From assembly GCF_026262505.1 (NCBI RefSeq), contig NC_067205.1:18597645-18661644 (forward strand): DNA of 64,000 nt. The letters are read 5' to 3'. This DNA comes from Trichomonas vaginalis G3 (Eukaryota; Parabasalia; Trichomonadida; Trichomonadidae). Each line of letters opens with the position of its first letter. Position 1 is the first letter of the stretch. Made by a program: the position numbers and the translations under genes. The notes beneath the pieces are model-generated. The model saw only the letters and a list, made by a program, of their open reading frames with translations. It was not told the origin of the DNA and made no database searches. Positions 28,696 through 38,502 of this stretch are shown here, in pieces.

Positions 28696-28896
28696 TCATA
28701 AATTTTCCTCAATATCTTCATCATCAGTGTTAACCCTATTGTAGTCATACTTGAAGCCATAAACTTTCTCTAACTTCTTAACGTACAATTTACATAACTT
28801 ACCTTCGTCATCGTATGGTTTAATGATATAACTATTTCTATCTTTATACACAGTCAATGAAAAGTCAACTGGTCTCGGATGTATTTGAAAGAACAT
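28696..28896 (-). CDS. Maverick B small protein, 66 aa
   Basis: MFFQIHPRPVDFSLTVYKDR heads a small alpha/beta protein with an acidic end (NTDDEDIEENL). Coding-like sequence continues a little upstream, so the locus may be slightly larger and broken. First gene inside the left terminal repeat. Not recognised. Confidence 0.4.
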   Translation of the reverse strand: MFFQIHPRPVDFSLTVYKDRNSYIIKPYDDEGKLCKLYVKKLEKVYGFKYDYNRVNTDDEDIEENL

Positions 28897-29049
28897 GTTA
28901 TGCTCAGGAAGGAAGAATAAATGTTTAAATGTATGTTTGTTATACTGTGGAATTCAAATGAGTTGCTTTTGTTCTGTCATTTACATCCAAATAAAAATTT
29001 TCAGTAAAAATAAAACTAACGTTAAAAATTTCTCATAACATAAACGTTC

Positions 29050-29577
29050 TCATTGCTTTATAACTCTCTTCCTTGGTTTCTTTTTAGTTGCTTTCTTTAC
29101 GTCTGTCTCCAACTTGACTGTCTTTCTTCTTCGGCCGTAATGATACCAGTTACTTCCACCAGTCAATGGGTCAAATGGTCTTTCGTAAGGGTTTCCATAC
29201 ATTCCATAGGGACCATATGGAAGAACTACTGGTGGAGAAGAAACATTTTCTTTAGTTCCATCGACTCTATTTAAATGCATTGTTTCACCTTTCATCTGGT
29301 CATTAAAGTCTTTTGCGTGTTTTGCAAACTCATCGTCCTTTCCTAAAGCATTTTCTGACTCAGTCGCAACCAAATTGGATGCTTTATTTATGAGCCCTAT
29401 TTTATTTAATCTTAACTTCTTTGCAACCCAGCCTCCAATCTTCCCTTTATTTGCATCTAATGTCTTCGAAACCCTTCCTCCACTCATTTTATTTACTGCG
29501 TCATAAGCTCCAAGTGCTTTTGCTCCAAATGCTAATGCTTTTGTTCCCATTGCGCCTAAAGCTGCCCAAGCTACCAT
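29050..29577 (-). CDS. Maverick B glycine/alanine-rich virion-type protein, 175 aa
   Basis: MVAWAALGAMGTKALAFGAK opens an amphipathic, small-residue-rich head like those at 21306 and 25121 in Maverick A. A middle rich in G, P and Y (PYGPYGMYGNPYERP) and a lysine/arginine-rich tail (KKATKKKPRKRVIKQ) follow. The basic tail suggests DNA contact. Role inferred only from composition. Confidence 0.5.
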   Translation of the reverse strand: MVAWAALGAMGTKALAFGAKALGAYDAVNKMSGGRVSKTLDANKGKIGGWVAKKLRLNKIGLINKASNLVATESENALGKDDEFAKHAKDFNDQMKGETMHLNRVDGTKENVSSPPVVLPYGPYGMYGNPYERPFDPLTGGSNWYHYGRRRKTVKLETDVKKATKKKPRKRVIKQ

Positions 29578-29802
29578 TTACACCATATTAAAATCATCTC
29601 TCTTCAATATTATCTCATAAAAGTTCTCGTTACTGGAGAAAGTCAATGAAACATAAGCGTTCTCACGGGCTTCGCCCTCACCGCTTTGCGGTCTATCTAA
29701 CTTCTTTCTTATATCATCTATACGCTTCAAAATGTCTGAACAATTGCTAACATCTTCTACAACAGTTATTTCATCATGAATGACCTTCAAGAACAAGCTC
29801 AT
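29578..29802 (-). CDS. Maverick B small protein, 74 aa
   Basis: The ATG at 29802 gives MSLFLKVIHDEITVVEDVSN; a helical middle and a beta-rich end follow. It abuts both neighbours with no gap. Not recognised. Confidence 0.45.
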   Translation of the reverse strand: MSLFLKVIHDEITVVEDVSNCSDILKRIDDIRKKLDRPQSGEGEARENAYVSLTFSSNENFYEIILKRDDFNMV

Positions 29803-30685
29803 TTAATATGCTATTAAAATCATCTCAATAATGAGTCCATCCTTTCCATCTTTAGGTAGCACAACATCTTTCATTGAAGAAGGTTCGACAAGTCTTATGT
29901 TAAACTTACTGACAAAGTTTGTTATACTATAATGCTTCGGCGGCGAATACATGTAGTTTGAAAGACATAATATAGATTCGTCAGCAAATTCACTTATACT
30001 GGATTTTATAACAATGTTCTCACGAGACCAAATACCACCAATTGACAATCTTGTAAGCAATCCTGCTGAACCTTCTACTGTAAACGTTGATGGTAACATT
30101 CCACGAAGGTCATCTATTGACATCGTTGAGTCACTGTATTTAAATATTTTCTTAAAGCAATCGTCATTATCTAACCATGCAATAGCTTTGAAGTTTTCAT
30201 TCGAATATACATCTGCTTCATTAAATGTAAAATCCTGACTTCTTTGCAGAGACGACTTTAAAATCTATTGAGTTTGTTTCAAAATTATATGCTATGGTAA
30301 CTTCTGAAGGTAATGGATGTCCTTCCGCAGTAAGTTGTTCTCTCACTACCGTTTGAAGCTTTGTGTTAAAAACTTTCATGTCATCTCCTGTATCTAAGTT
30401 CACATACACAGCAACAGGGAAACTATCTTGCTTCTTTGTTTCATCATTATACCTCAAAACATTAAAGTTCTTCAATAATATTGTTCTTCCTGCTGGAATA
30501 CTTCGAACCTGTCTGATTTCAATAGCTTTCTCACCTCCTACATACTCTACCCAGTGTCTTGGATATTCATAAGTATACTGACTTTCTTGAATTTTGGTAG
30601 GTTTCATCATAACATGTTCATAGTATATCTTTATACTCTTGTCAGTTAGACTCGGTGCTATGTTCTGAATATTTCTGACTTGCAT
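29803..30685 (-). pseudogene. Maverick B virion-type protein locus, broken (equivalent to 24027-24803)
   Basis: The ATG at 30685 (MQVRNIQNIAPSLTDKSIKI) leaves 16 bp to the divergent ATPase start. YEYPRHWVEYVGGEKAIEIR and VAVYVNLDTGDDMKVFNTKL line up with the Maverick A protein at 24027. The downstream part (to 29803) resembles the end of the same protein. About two breaks. Confidence 0.5.
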
Positions 30686-30701
30686 TTTTAATGGAGATAA
30701 A

Positions 30702-31589
30702 ATGAAGCATTTAATACATGACGTAGATGAAGACATGAATGAAACTACAGACAAACTTAACTCTTCTCTTATTCTTCCTTTCAGTAAGGACTATGAGTTC
30801 TGTTCAAATGGCGTTTATTTCTATTGTGGAAAGATGGGTTCAGGTAAGACATTTAATTTAATTCGTAATATACTCATAACAGAGCGTTTAGGAAATGACT
30901 CATATTATGACCAAATCATTATATCAGCAACTTCAGACTCTATGGACTCAACAGCGAAAACATTTATGTCAAAAGTTCAAGCCTCTGTCGTTAAAGTTCC
31001 AGACAGTGAACTCATTGAATTTCTTCAACGTTACATTCGACGTAAGAGGAAATATTATGCTATCGTTGAATTTATACAGTCAGGAATGCAAAAGACTTCT
31101 GAGGAGATGGAAAGAATTATTGACAAACACCACTTACGTCAATACTCAGGAGTTTACAATATGAAACGACTTACAAACTACATTCTGTCAAAACTTTCAA
31201 AATACCCCTTCAAAAAATATCCATCAAACACTTTGTTAGTTTGTGACGACTTCGCCGGAAAAGGTTTAGTGTCAAAGCCTGACTCACCATTAGCTAACAT
31301 CATTACTAAAGTCAGACATTACCATTTAACTGTAGCAATACTTATGCAAACATGGCGCTTTCTTGCTTTAAACATAAAACATCTCATAACTGACTTCGTT
31401 ATCTTTCAAGGTTTCTCACGCTATGACATTGAACTCATTTGGAAACAGTCAGGTATAACATTACCTTTTGAAGAAATTTGGGAAGCATATAAGTCTCTCA
31501 TCTCTCCTCGTTCATACCTTGAGATTCATATCATGACTAATACCATTAAAGTCAAAAATATTCCATGGGAACGACCAACATTGTTTTAA
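30702..31589 (+). CDS. A32-type DNA-packaging ATPase of Maverick B, 295 aa
   Basis: Walker A GKMGSGKT (residues 43-50) and Walker B TLLVCDDFAG (about 182-191) are followed by VAILMQTWR. The order and spacing match the Maverick A protein at 12247-13122. The frame is whole. Divergent from the virion-type protein, 16 bp apart. Motor for filling capsids with element DNA, by family. Confidence 0.82.
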   Translation: MKHLIHDVDEDMNETTDKLNSSLILPFSKDYEFCSNGVYFYCGKMGSGKTFNLIRNILITERLGNDSYYDQIIISATSDSMDSTAKTFMSKVQASVVKVPDSELIEFLQRYIRRKRKYYAIVEFIQSGMQKTSEEMERIIDKHHLRQYSGVYNMKRLTNYILSKLSKYPFKKYPSNTLLVCDDFAGKGLVSKPDSPLANIITKVRHYHLTVAILMQTWRFLALNIKHLITDFVIFQGFSRYDIELIWKQSGITLPFEEIWEAYKSLISPRSYLEIHIMTNTIKVKNIPWERPTLF

Positions 31590-31984
31590 AGTTTAACCTT
31601 CAATTGACTGATGGTAAACAAATTCCATGCATCTCTGTCGCCATTTCTGTTAATATTTTTGCTGTCATTCATATCATCCACTTCCCCATCCGTTAGCTTT
31701 TGAGGATATGCGTTAGAATAGCTGTTCTTAAATGAAGGCTTTTCACCTTTGAGAGCATAAACTCTATAACTTTCTGCATACTTTATGTTTGAACCTCCTG
31801 AGCCATCATTGACATAAATTTTTATAGCTTCCACCCTTTGTTCATTCCTGCTTCTTCCCTTAGCTCTTTTGTTCAGTAGTTCTACATCTTTATACACAGC
31901 ACCTGTCTCAGTGAATTCAACAATATTTTCATTCGTTAGCTTTGCATTCAAACCCTTGTCGAGTATATTGTTCATTTCATACAT
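31586..31984 (-). CDS. Maverick B protein of unknown function, 132 aa
   Basis: The likely start is the ATG at 31975 or 31984 (MYEMNNILDKGLNAKLTNEN). Rich in N, K and E; a middle segment reads EAIKIYVNDGSGGSNIKYAE. It overlaps the ATPase stop by 4 bp, convergent. Not recognised. Confidence 0.45.
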   Translation of the reverse strand: MYEMNNILDKGLNAKLTNENIVEFTETGAVYKDVELLNKRAKGRSRNEQRVEAIKIYVNDGSGGSNIKYAESYRVYALKGEKPSFKNSYSNAYPQKLTDGEVDDMNDSKNINRNGDRDAWNLFTISQLKVKL

Positions 31985-32008
31985 ATAAAAGGTTTTTATT
32001 CTATATGA

Positions 32009-32624
32009 ATGAGAAGCAAATTCATCTTAGCTGGTGCCGTTAATGTTCCAATTGAACCAACATCAAATGTTGACACACGAACGACAAACAATATTGTCAA
32101 AAAACTATAGTTCAGATGTTTGAAAGAAAAGAACCAGAACTTAAGTCGGTGAATTTAAACTCAGCTTCAAGTGCAAACGCTAACGCTACATCAGATGTTA
32201 AGTTAGAGTATCCACCACTGGACCAATTCTTTCAAGAGAAGCCAAACGACAATCCTACACAAATGTTCAAACAAATCCTTCAGATAACGTAGACCATTAC
32301 CTTCTTCAGTTATACCAAACAATTTTACTCAAAGACGATAAGAAGCTTTTGGTAAATCTTATAAGCAAGAACCAAATAATTCTAACAAAGGAGGACCTTG
32401 AAAATGTTATATCACGAATAACAGGGAAACAATGTGTCATTGACTATCTCGACCCTGAAATCGAATGCTGTGGTCAAACGACACCATTCATGAAAATAGG
32501 TAACATCCGCATCATTGAAACACCAGGAACTACAGGAGTTGAGTTTAAGTATAAATATTCGAATGAATATACAAAACTTTCAACAGAATATAAGCTTTGT
32601 TTGAAATATGTTTTAGTAAATTAA
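32009..32624 (+). pseudogene. Maverick B small gene equivalent to 8653-9186 of Maverick A, broken
   Basis: It starts MRSKFILAGAVNVPIEPTSN. Coding-like sequence on the plus strand runs to 32624 and includes DYLDPEIECCGQTTPFMKIG, matching a DIEPDISCCG region in Maverick A. In both elements it precedes the minor capsid candidate. About two breaks. Function unknown. Confidence 0.45.
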
Positions 32625-32636
32625 AGCAACTTATAG

Positions 32637-32870
32637 TATCTATCCAAAACTTCTTCAACAGTATCGAACTCATCTTCATAATGCAAACCTAATCTTATTG
32701 ACTTGGTGCAGTTTTCACTAACACAATATTTTTCTGTTCTCTTGACTGACAAACTAACTCATTGTTTCAATCAAACAGCAACAACCAAAGTTCATGACCT
32801 AATACATAACATTCATACTTTATATTTTTAGCTCTGAGTTCTCTTGTAAGCTGTTGCATTTAATATTTTC
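32637..32870 (-). pseudogene. Degraded small minus-strand gene of Maverick B
   Basis: Coding-like minus-strand sequence in short stretches (for example YEDEFDTVEEVLDRYYKLL) lies where Maverick A has the gene at 8122-8634. It overlaps the end of the next gene. Weak support, fossil. Confidence 0.25.
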
Positions 32871-33584
32871 TAAAAAGTCAACTTCAACAGTCATTCGCAC
32901 TGGTGCCTTCAGTTCTACAGGCTCTCCTTGAAAGTCAACAAGTCTGAATTGCATGTCTTTCAAATTATGAGGACTAATGCGAACCCATTTACCTAAATGA
33001 GTTGCTATGACAGGAACGTTTGGAATGAACATTGAATTGACTGCATAACAGAAGGATTTATATTCTACTGAACCTTTACTATTAACTCCTGAAATACCTG
33101 TGACATTAGCTATTTTTGACTCAATGTACAAACAGTTGCCATAACATACATATGGAACAGATTTCATCTCAATCGTTTTGTCAACACTTTTCAAAGGAAA
33201 TGTCATATGGTATGCACCCAGAAGCAATTGAACTCTATGACTCATTCGTGTTATCTTGAACTCCTTCGCATAACTGAACTTCAATGTTCCCTCAGAAGAG
33301 AGTTCGACATCTATGTTGTCAATAGTTTCTTCATTTATGAGAGCATTTAACACTCCAGCAATTTTATCTATTCTGTACTCGGCTCTGTTAGGAAATGTTA
33401 TAACACTTCTTTTGTCATCTATTTCAATCTCTATGAAATCTGTTTCATCTGTTATGACAAAAGTTGCGATAGTATTGAAGTCATCAACTCTGAAAGCAAG
33501 CGCTTCATTCTGAAGACCTAAGTTTGTTTGTAGCTTTACTGTCCCGTATTCGTTTGAGTCTGTACTTTGCAAATAGAACAACAT
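32820..33584 (-). CDS. Minor capsid (penton-type) protein candidate of Maverick B, 254 aa
   Basis: MLFYLQSTDSNEYGTVKLQT begins an all-beta protein. RLVDFQGEPVELKAPVRMTV (about residues 215-235) matches the end of the Maverick A protein at 9235-10024. By fold type, size and presence in both elements it is the best candidate for the single-jelly-roll minor capsid protein. The frame is whole. Divergent from the collagen-like gene, 17 bp apart. Confidence 0.55.
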   Translation of the reverse strand: MLFYLQSTDSNEYGTVKLQTNLGLQNEALAFRVDDFNTIATFVITDETDFIEIEIDDKRSVITFPNRAEYRIDKIAGVLNALINEETIDNIDVELSSEGTLKFSYAKEFKITRMSHRVQLLLGAYHMTFPLKSVDKTIEMKSVPYVCYGNCLYIESKIANVTGISGVNSKGSVEYKSFCYAVNSMFIPNVPVIATHLGKWVRISPHNLKDMQFRLVDFQGEPVELKAPVRMTVEVDFLENIKCNSLQENSELKI

Positions 33585-33601
33585 TTTATTCTCATTAAAA
33601 T

Positions 33602-34480
33602 ATGACTATTGCTGCATATGCGTATGAAACAAATGAAGCAAGAAGAGCACATGAACTAGTAAACGAAAACTCAACTTTAACCATTGAAGGCAATGATTTA
33701 ATCATTGACGATGGAAAGACTAAAAAAGTCATTGATTTCGATACTTTTAACACTTATGACCCATTCATTACAATAAGCAAGGTTCCCATCATAAATGATG
33801 GAACGGTGCAATATATAAATTCTACAGTAGATGCCTCATTAGTGAAAGTATTAAATGTTCTCATTGAATTGTTAAAGAGCTTTCGATTTGACGACAACAT
33901 TAAATGCCTAAAGAATTTAGTCATGAATGAGAAACAAATTCTCGGCGTTGCTGGTAGCAGTAATGATGTACACCTTATGACATTAGAATATTATAACGAA
34001 CATAAAGATGAACTGAAAGGAGAGAAGGGTGACACCGGACCTCAAGGACCACAAGGAATACAAGGAATACAAGGACCTCAAGGCGAGAACGGTTTGGATG
34101 GTGTAGATGGAAAGGATGGAAAAACTGCTAAATCATGGATATGGAACCTTATAAATACTGGTTTAACAGCTGCTTCATATGGAGTTCTTCAATACCAAAT
34201 CGGAAAGATATGGGCGGTACTTGGTGAAGAAGTTTTAAATGACATTAAAAATGCTTTGAACTTCATTTCAAATGGTTCGGATACTATTAAAACTTTATCT
34301 GGTTGGATGCAAGAAAAAGGAGTCAAATAGATACTGTAAGACGTATAGCAAACAATGCACGTACGGGATTGGATACTTTACGAGAAGCACAAAATACACT
34401 AAAGGAAGCAAATGATATTCTTGGCTCAGTATCAGACATGCATGAAGATTGGCTTAAGGTATTGACAAATCTTTAAAAAA
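33602..34480 (+). pseudogene. Maverick B collagen-like stalk protein locus
   Basis: MTIAAYAYETNEARRAHELV heads a 242-residue frame. About ten collagen triplets (GEKGDTGPQGPQGIQGIQGP) stand near residues 140-175, followed by a hydrophobic segment and coding-like helical sequence up to the fibre gene. Collagen-like stalks occur on phage fibres and giant-virus surface proteins. It likely forms a spike unit with the fibre at 34536; the locus has at least one break. Confidence 0.55.
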
Positions 34481-34535
34481 TCACAGTCAGTCTATTGCTG
34501 ACTACAAGAAAAGTATAGATTTTTTATATAGTGCT

Positions 34536-36530
34536 ATGGACGTACATGATGGAAGCATAAGGAACTTACTTAATGCTAACAATAACTTACCAGGAACTAT
34601 TAAAGCATTTATAAAGTCCTTTGTAAAACCTGGTGCTCTAACATTTAGGTCTTTGAGAGCAAGAGCATTGAAGTCAAGAGATGCAGAAACTCCAACAGAA
34701 CCTACAGAAGGAACTGAAACAACAGAAACTCCAGAAGAACCACCAAAACCAACAGCTAATGAAATATTGTTCGAATATTTTCCAAGGTACTCTGTTCTCA
34801 TTGCATACATTCAAGAAATACTTAAGAAAGCAGACTTGACTTTAGGAGATGATGAAAGTTCTGTATATCTTTCGTTCCAGTTTCAAATAGCAGAACTTTT
34901 GAGACAGATATGCTTAATGTATGACAACATCTCTGATTTCACAAGATATGATGACGACCATGACCCCGAACACGGTGAAGAAGAAGTTTTACAAACATCC
35001 ATTAAGACAGGAAAGGTTTTAACTCAAAGTCGCATTATTGACACCAAAGATGGCGAAGTGGACGTTCTTCAAGAGCTGAAGAAAAATACTTCTGAAGGAG
35101 GTGGTGGTAGGCATGAACTTGAAATAAATGAGATAGAAGAGAAATTAGCCGAAAAAGCAGATAAAAACCATGTTCATTATATAAGTTCAGACGAACAGAT
35201 TATAACGGACTACCATGGATATTTAACACAGGATGAACAAATAAGCACTGAAGATGTTAATGAAAGAAGATATAAATACATTCGTGATAAAGGTTATGAC
35301 ATACGCTGTACTGTACAGTATGACACAGGTAAAGCACAAGAAACATTTGGTTATAACGATGAAATTTATGCCTCTAGTTTCTTTGTTAACGGTGTATTAG
35401 TTGAACCAAGATTTACTTTGAGAGTTAAGGCAAAAATAACGTTTGAAGATGCTATTAAAAGTAAAGCTGACAAAGATGAACTTGACGCAACGAACAAAGT
35501 TTTGAAATCTCATAAACACAATATCTCCGATATAAATGAACTTCAAGCTACATTAAATAGTAAAGCCGACAAGAACCATACACATAAATCCTTCACTACT
35601 GTTGCTATAGAAAGTATTGAAGGAACTGGTGGGGATACATTATATTATAAACCTCCTAACTTTCCACAAGGTTTAACATCGAATGAAAACATAACAACGA
35701 CGAAAGGCATTAGCTGTAAAAATGTTTATGTCATGGATGATGAAAATAATGTTAAATTCACTGCTCAAGATTTATATGATAAGAAAGCAGATAAAACTTA
35801 TGTTAACGATGAGTTAGAGAAGAAGGCGGATATGGAATGGACATCGGAGACTTTTAAAGTTAAAGCTGATACAGGATGGGTTTCAGGATGTTTAGACCTT
35901 AAAGCAGATAAAACTTATGTTAACGATGAGTTAGAGAAGAAGGCGGATATGGAATGGACATCGGAGACTTTTAAAGTTAAAGCTGATACAGGATGGGTTT
36001 CAGGATGTTTAGACCTTAAAGCAGATAAAACTTATGTAGATGAAAATTATGCAAAGAAGTCAGAAGTAAATGATGTGATTACAAGCATGAAAAATGAAAT
36101 ACTTCAAACATTATATCCTGTTGGTTCTATTTATACGTCAATGAATTCAACAAATCCAGCAAGTGTTTTAGGTTTTGGTACGTGGGAACAGATTGTAGAC
36201 AAATTCTTATACTGTGCTAACTCTTCAAAGCAAACAGGAGGTTCGAAGAAAATTAAAGAAGCAAACCTTCCGCCGCACACTCATACAGGAACGACAAACT
36301 TTTCTGGCGACCATAGCCACTCATTAAGAGACCACCCATTATACAACTCAGAGTTTGAAGCTGGCCATGAAGTTTTATCTCCATCTTATAACAATTCAGC
36401 AAAAAAGATTTTTCGACCAACTGAACCGGGAGGAAATCATGTCCACACTTTCACAACAAATCCAACAGGCTCGGGTGCAGATTATATGCCACCATTTGTG
36501 ACTATATTCGCATGGTACCGCACAGCTTAA
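34536..36530 (+). CDS. Fibre protein of Maverick B with phage tail-collar C-terminus, 664 aa
   Basis: A helical start and a T/E/P-rich linker (TPTEPTEGTETTETPEEPPK) are followed by an HNISDINELQATLNSKADKN shaft unit and then two nearly perfect tandem copies of a 43-residue ADKTYVNDELEKKADMEWTS unit (35781-36035). The C-terminal 150 residues run NPASVLGFGTWEQ, then EANLPPHTHTGTTNFSGDHS, and finish with a PPFVTIFAWYRTA end, the phage tail-collar signature. This last part is nearly the same as in Maverick A. Attachment role inferred. The fibre locus as a whole looks broken upstream. Confidence 0.72.
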   Translation: MDVHDGSIRNLLNANNNLPGTIKAFIKSFVKPGALTFRSLRARALKSRDAETPTEPTEGTETTETPEEPPKPTANEILFEYFPRYSVLIAYIQEILKKADLTLGDDESSVYLSFQFQIAELLRQICLMYDNISDFTRYDDDHDPEHGEEEVLQTSIKTGKVLTQSRIIDTKDGEVDVLQELKKNTSEGGGGRHELEINEIEEKLAEKADKNHVHYISSDEQIITDYHGYLTQDEQISTEDVNERRYKYIRDKGYDIRCTVQYDTGKAQETFGYNDEIYASSFFVNGVLVEPRFTLRVKAKITFEDAIKSKADKDELDATNKVLKSHKHNISDINELQATLNSKADKNHTHKSFTTVAIESIEGTGGDTLYYKPPNFPQGLTSNENITTTKGISCKNVYVMDDENNVKFTAQDLYDKKADKTYVNDELEKKADMEWTSETFKVKADTGWVSGCLDLKADKTYVNDELEKKADMEWTSETFKVKADTGWVSGCLDLKADKTYVDENYAKKSEVNDVITSMKNEILQTLYPVGSIYTSMNSTNPASVLGFGTWEQIVDKFLYCANSSKQTGGSKKIKEANLPPHTHTGTTNFSGDHSHSLRDHPLYNSEFEAGHEVLSPSYNNSAKKIFRPTEPGGNHVHTFTTNPTGSGADYMPPFVTIFAWYRTA

Positions 36531-36549
36531 AATCTTTAACTTTACATAA

Positions 36550-37635
36550 ATGAGCTTGAAAGAAGTATTCGAACAACATCCATGGAGGTCATTTAAGAAG
36601 TTCAATGAAGCTGCAAAGAGTTGGGGATTTACTAACAGAGCTGAAGTGAAAAGGTTCTTTGACAAAAATGTTGTACATCAAACAAAAATAAACCCTTACG
36701 ACTACTTTTTACCAATTTACTCCAATGCTCCTGACGCATACCAATTTGACACTCTCATTCAAAGCAGAAAAGGAGGACATAAACCATTCCTCATCTTCAT
36801 TAATGTTAACACTCGTAAAGCATATGCATATCCAATGAAAAATAAAGGAACTCGTGAAGTGTTAAGAGTTTTACAAAAGTTTGTAGCAGAACATAGCCCA
36901 AATACTTTAACATCAGACCAAGACAGTGCATACCTCAGCAATGAAATCACAGATTTTCTCATTAAGCATAACATAACTCACTACACTACTGAAGACCATA
37001 ACCATAACATACTCGGCATCATAAACCGCTTCATAAGAACGCTCAGATATTTAAACCAAGAGCGAGACTTTACCGAAGAAACAATGAAACATTTTCTCGA
37101 AGTATATAATTCCTCAACACATTCTACAACAGGACATACACCAAATTCAATGACACAACAACAAGAAGAAAAGTATATACAAAAGAAACGAAGCCAAACA
37201 CAAAATATCAGAAATTCAACACAATCTACCCTCATTCCTGGTACAAAAGTTCGTGTAGTTCTTGACGACAAACCGTTGACAAAGAAACGTTTAAGGTTAA
37301 GTAGAAACTATTATATCGTAGACTCTACGCAAGGTAATGGATATCTTATAAAAGCTGCTGACGACTCTATTGCGTTTTACCCTCGTCACAAATTAGTCGA
37401 AAGTAGTAATGGCAAACTTGCTGAAACCATTGACGAAGCAAAGCGAGGAGTGGTTATTGAAATACTTGGCTACAACATAAACGATGACACTTATAAAGTA
37501 AGATATGAAGGAGGCGTTGAAGATGTTATACCATCTAAGAACTTGAGAGAGTCAAAGCCAACACATCTGGGGCCATTAGAGCGGGAGTACTGGAAAGACA
37601 AAAATAAGCCAGAAAGAATGAGAAAATTCTTCTAA
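36550..37635 (+). CDS. Retroviral-type integrase of Maverick B, 361 aa
   Basis: The order is a helical N-terminal zinc-less head (residues 1-50), an rve core with YQFDTLIQ (about 58-65) and TLTSDQDSAYLS (about 117-128), the HNILGIINRFIRTLRYL helix, then a beta-barrel linker (GTKVRVVLDDKPLTKKRLRL) and a chromodomain-like end (GYNINDDTYKVRYEGGVEDV). Polinton integrases have this layout. It starts 20 bp after the fibre gene. The frame is whole. Confidence 0.78.
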   Translation: MSLKEVFEQHPWRSFKKFNEAAKSWGFTNRAEVKRFFDKNVVHQTKINPYDYFLPIYSNAPDAYQFDTLIQSRKGGHKPFLIFINVNTRKAYAYPMKNKGTREVLRVLQKFVAEHSPNTLTSDQDSAYLSNEITDFLIKHNITHYTTEDHNHNILGIINRFIRTLRYLNQERDFTEETMKHFLEVYNSSTHSTTGHTPNSMTQQQEEKYIQKKRSQTQNIRNSTQSTLIPGTKVRVVLDDKPLTKKRLRLSRNYYIVDSTQGNGYLIKAADDSIAFYPRHKLVESSNGKLAETIDEAKRGVVIEILGYNINDDTYKVRYEGGVEDVIPSKNLRESKPTHLGPLEREYWKDKNKPERMRKFF

Positions 37636-37663
37636 ACTTTTTCATTAGATGTAAATCAGACAA

Positions 37664-37735
37664 AAATAATGTTTAGGGTAGATGGTTAGATCTACCCTCA
37701 TTTCTACCCTCATTTCTACCCTCTTGAATTTTCAT
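37664..37735 (+). repeat. TACCCTCATTTC repeats upstream of first KilA-N gene
   Basis: AAAAATAATGTTTAGGGTAG at about 37670 is followed by three TACCCTC-type units spaced by ATTTC. This block is the inverted counterpart of 38503-38594. Downstream, the leader CATGAATTTCCTTAAGATAG is shared with the KilA-N gene of Maverick A. Confidence 0.6.
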
Positions 37736-37810
37736 GAATTTCCTTAAGATAGAAAAAATAACGCTAATTTTTTTCTAAGAAAATTTTTTATCTTGTATGT
37801 AAGAACAGTA

Positions 37811-38473
37811 ATGTCAGTCGAAGCAAAAACGTTCACGAACAAATCTAATGGCGAAACATTCACAAAAGGCACTTATAACGGTATTGAAGTCTTACGTAGA
37901 GACAAGGATGGTTACATTAATGCAACAAAGATGTGTCAGCAGTTTAGGAAAGACTTTAGAAAGTTGTTGGAAAATAAGTCCTGGGAAGAGTATTATAAGG
38001 CGTTTTGTGAAGAATATAGCAACCGCCGGAATACAGACGGTTGGTTTTTATACAAAATTCATGCAGGAATTCCTGATGAAATCAAACAGGTTAGAGGAAC
38101 GTATGTAGACCCAAGACTTATAAACTATATAGCAATGTGGGCTTCTCCAAAATATTGCATAGCAGTTGGAAAAATTATGGACTCCATAGACAAGAAAGTT
38201 CATGAGAAGTTAGATGAAGAAGAACTTGAAGATACAGTAGAGAATGCAAAACATTTGTTTGAAGAAGAAGTTAGGAAAATGCATGAAAAACAATTAGAAC
38301 ATGAACGTGAGATGTGTTATGGTTATAGAGATTCTCCATACGAACTAGACCAATGGGAACAAGAAGATTTAAAGAGAGAATTTAGAGAATATGAACTCGC
38401 TAAGATAGCATTAGAAGCTGCAGAAAAGAAGTTAAAAGTTTGGGGTCGTTTTGTACAAAAATATTGTGAGTAA
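37811..38473 (+). CDS. KilA-N domain protein of Maverick B, 220 aa
   Basis: The ATG at 37811 (MSVEAKTFTNKSNGETFTKG) is chosen; further upstream the frame offers only TTG. RRDKDGYINATKMCQQFRKD and GTYVDPRLINYIAMWASPKY are the two classic conserved blocks of the KilA-N domain of phages and large DNA viruses. A charged coiled-coil tail follows. Probably a DNA-binding regulator. Its leader is duplicated before 38684. Confidence 0.8.
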   Translation: MSVEAKTFTNKSNGETFTKGTYNGIEVLRRDKDGYINATKMCQQFRKDFRKLLENKSWEEYYKAFCEEYSNRRNTDGWFLYKIHAGIPDEIKQVRGTYVDPRLINYIAMWASPKYCIAVGKIMDSIDKKVHEKLDEEELEDTVENAKHLFEEEVRKMHEKQLEHEREMCYGYRDSPYELDQWEQEDLKREFREYELAKIALEAAEKKLKVWGRFVQKYCE

Positions 38474-38502
38474 ATGAACCATTTATTTTGTCATAAACGA
38501 CC

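Noticed and set aside
28467-28733. CRISPR-like array at the inner edge of the Maverick B terminal repeat
   Set aside because: The units are 12-bp direct tandem repeats without unique spacers, in a eukaryotic mobile element.
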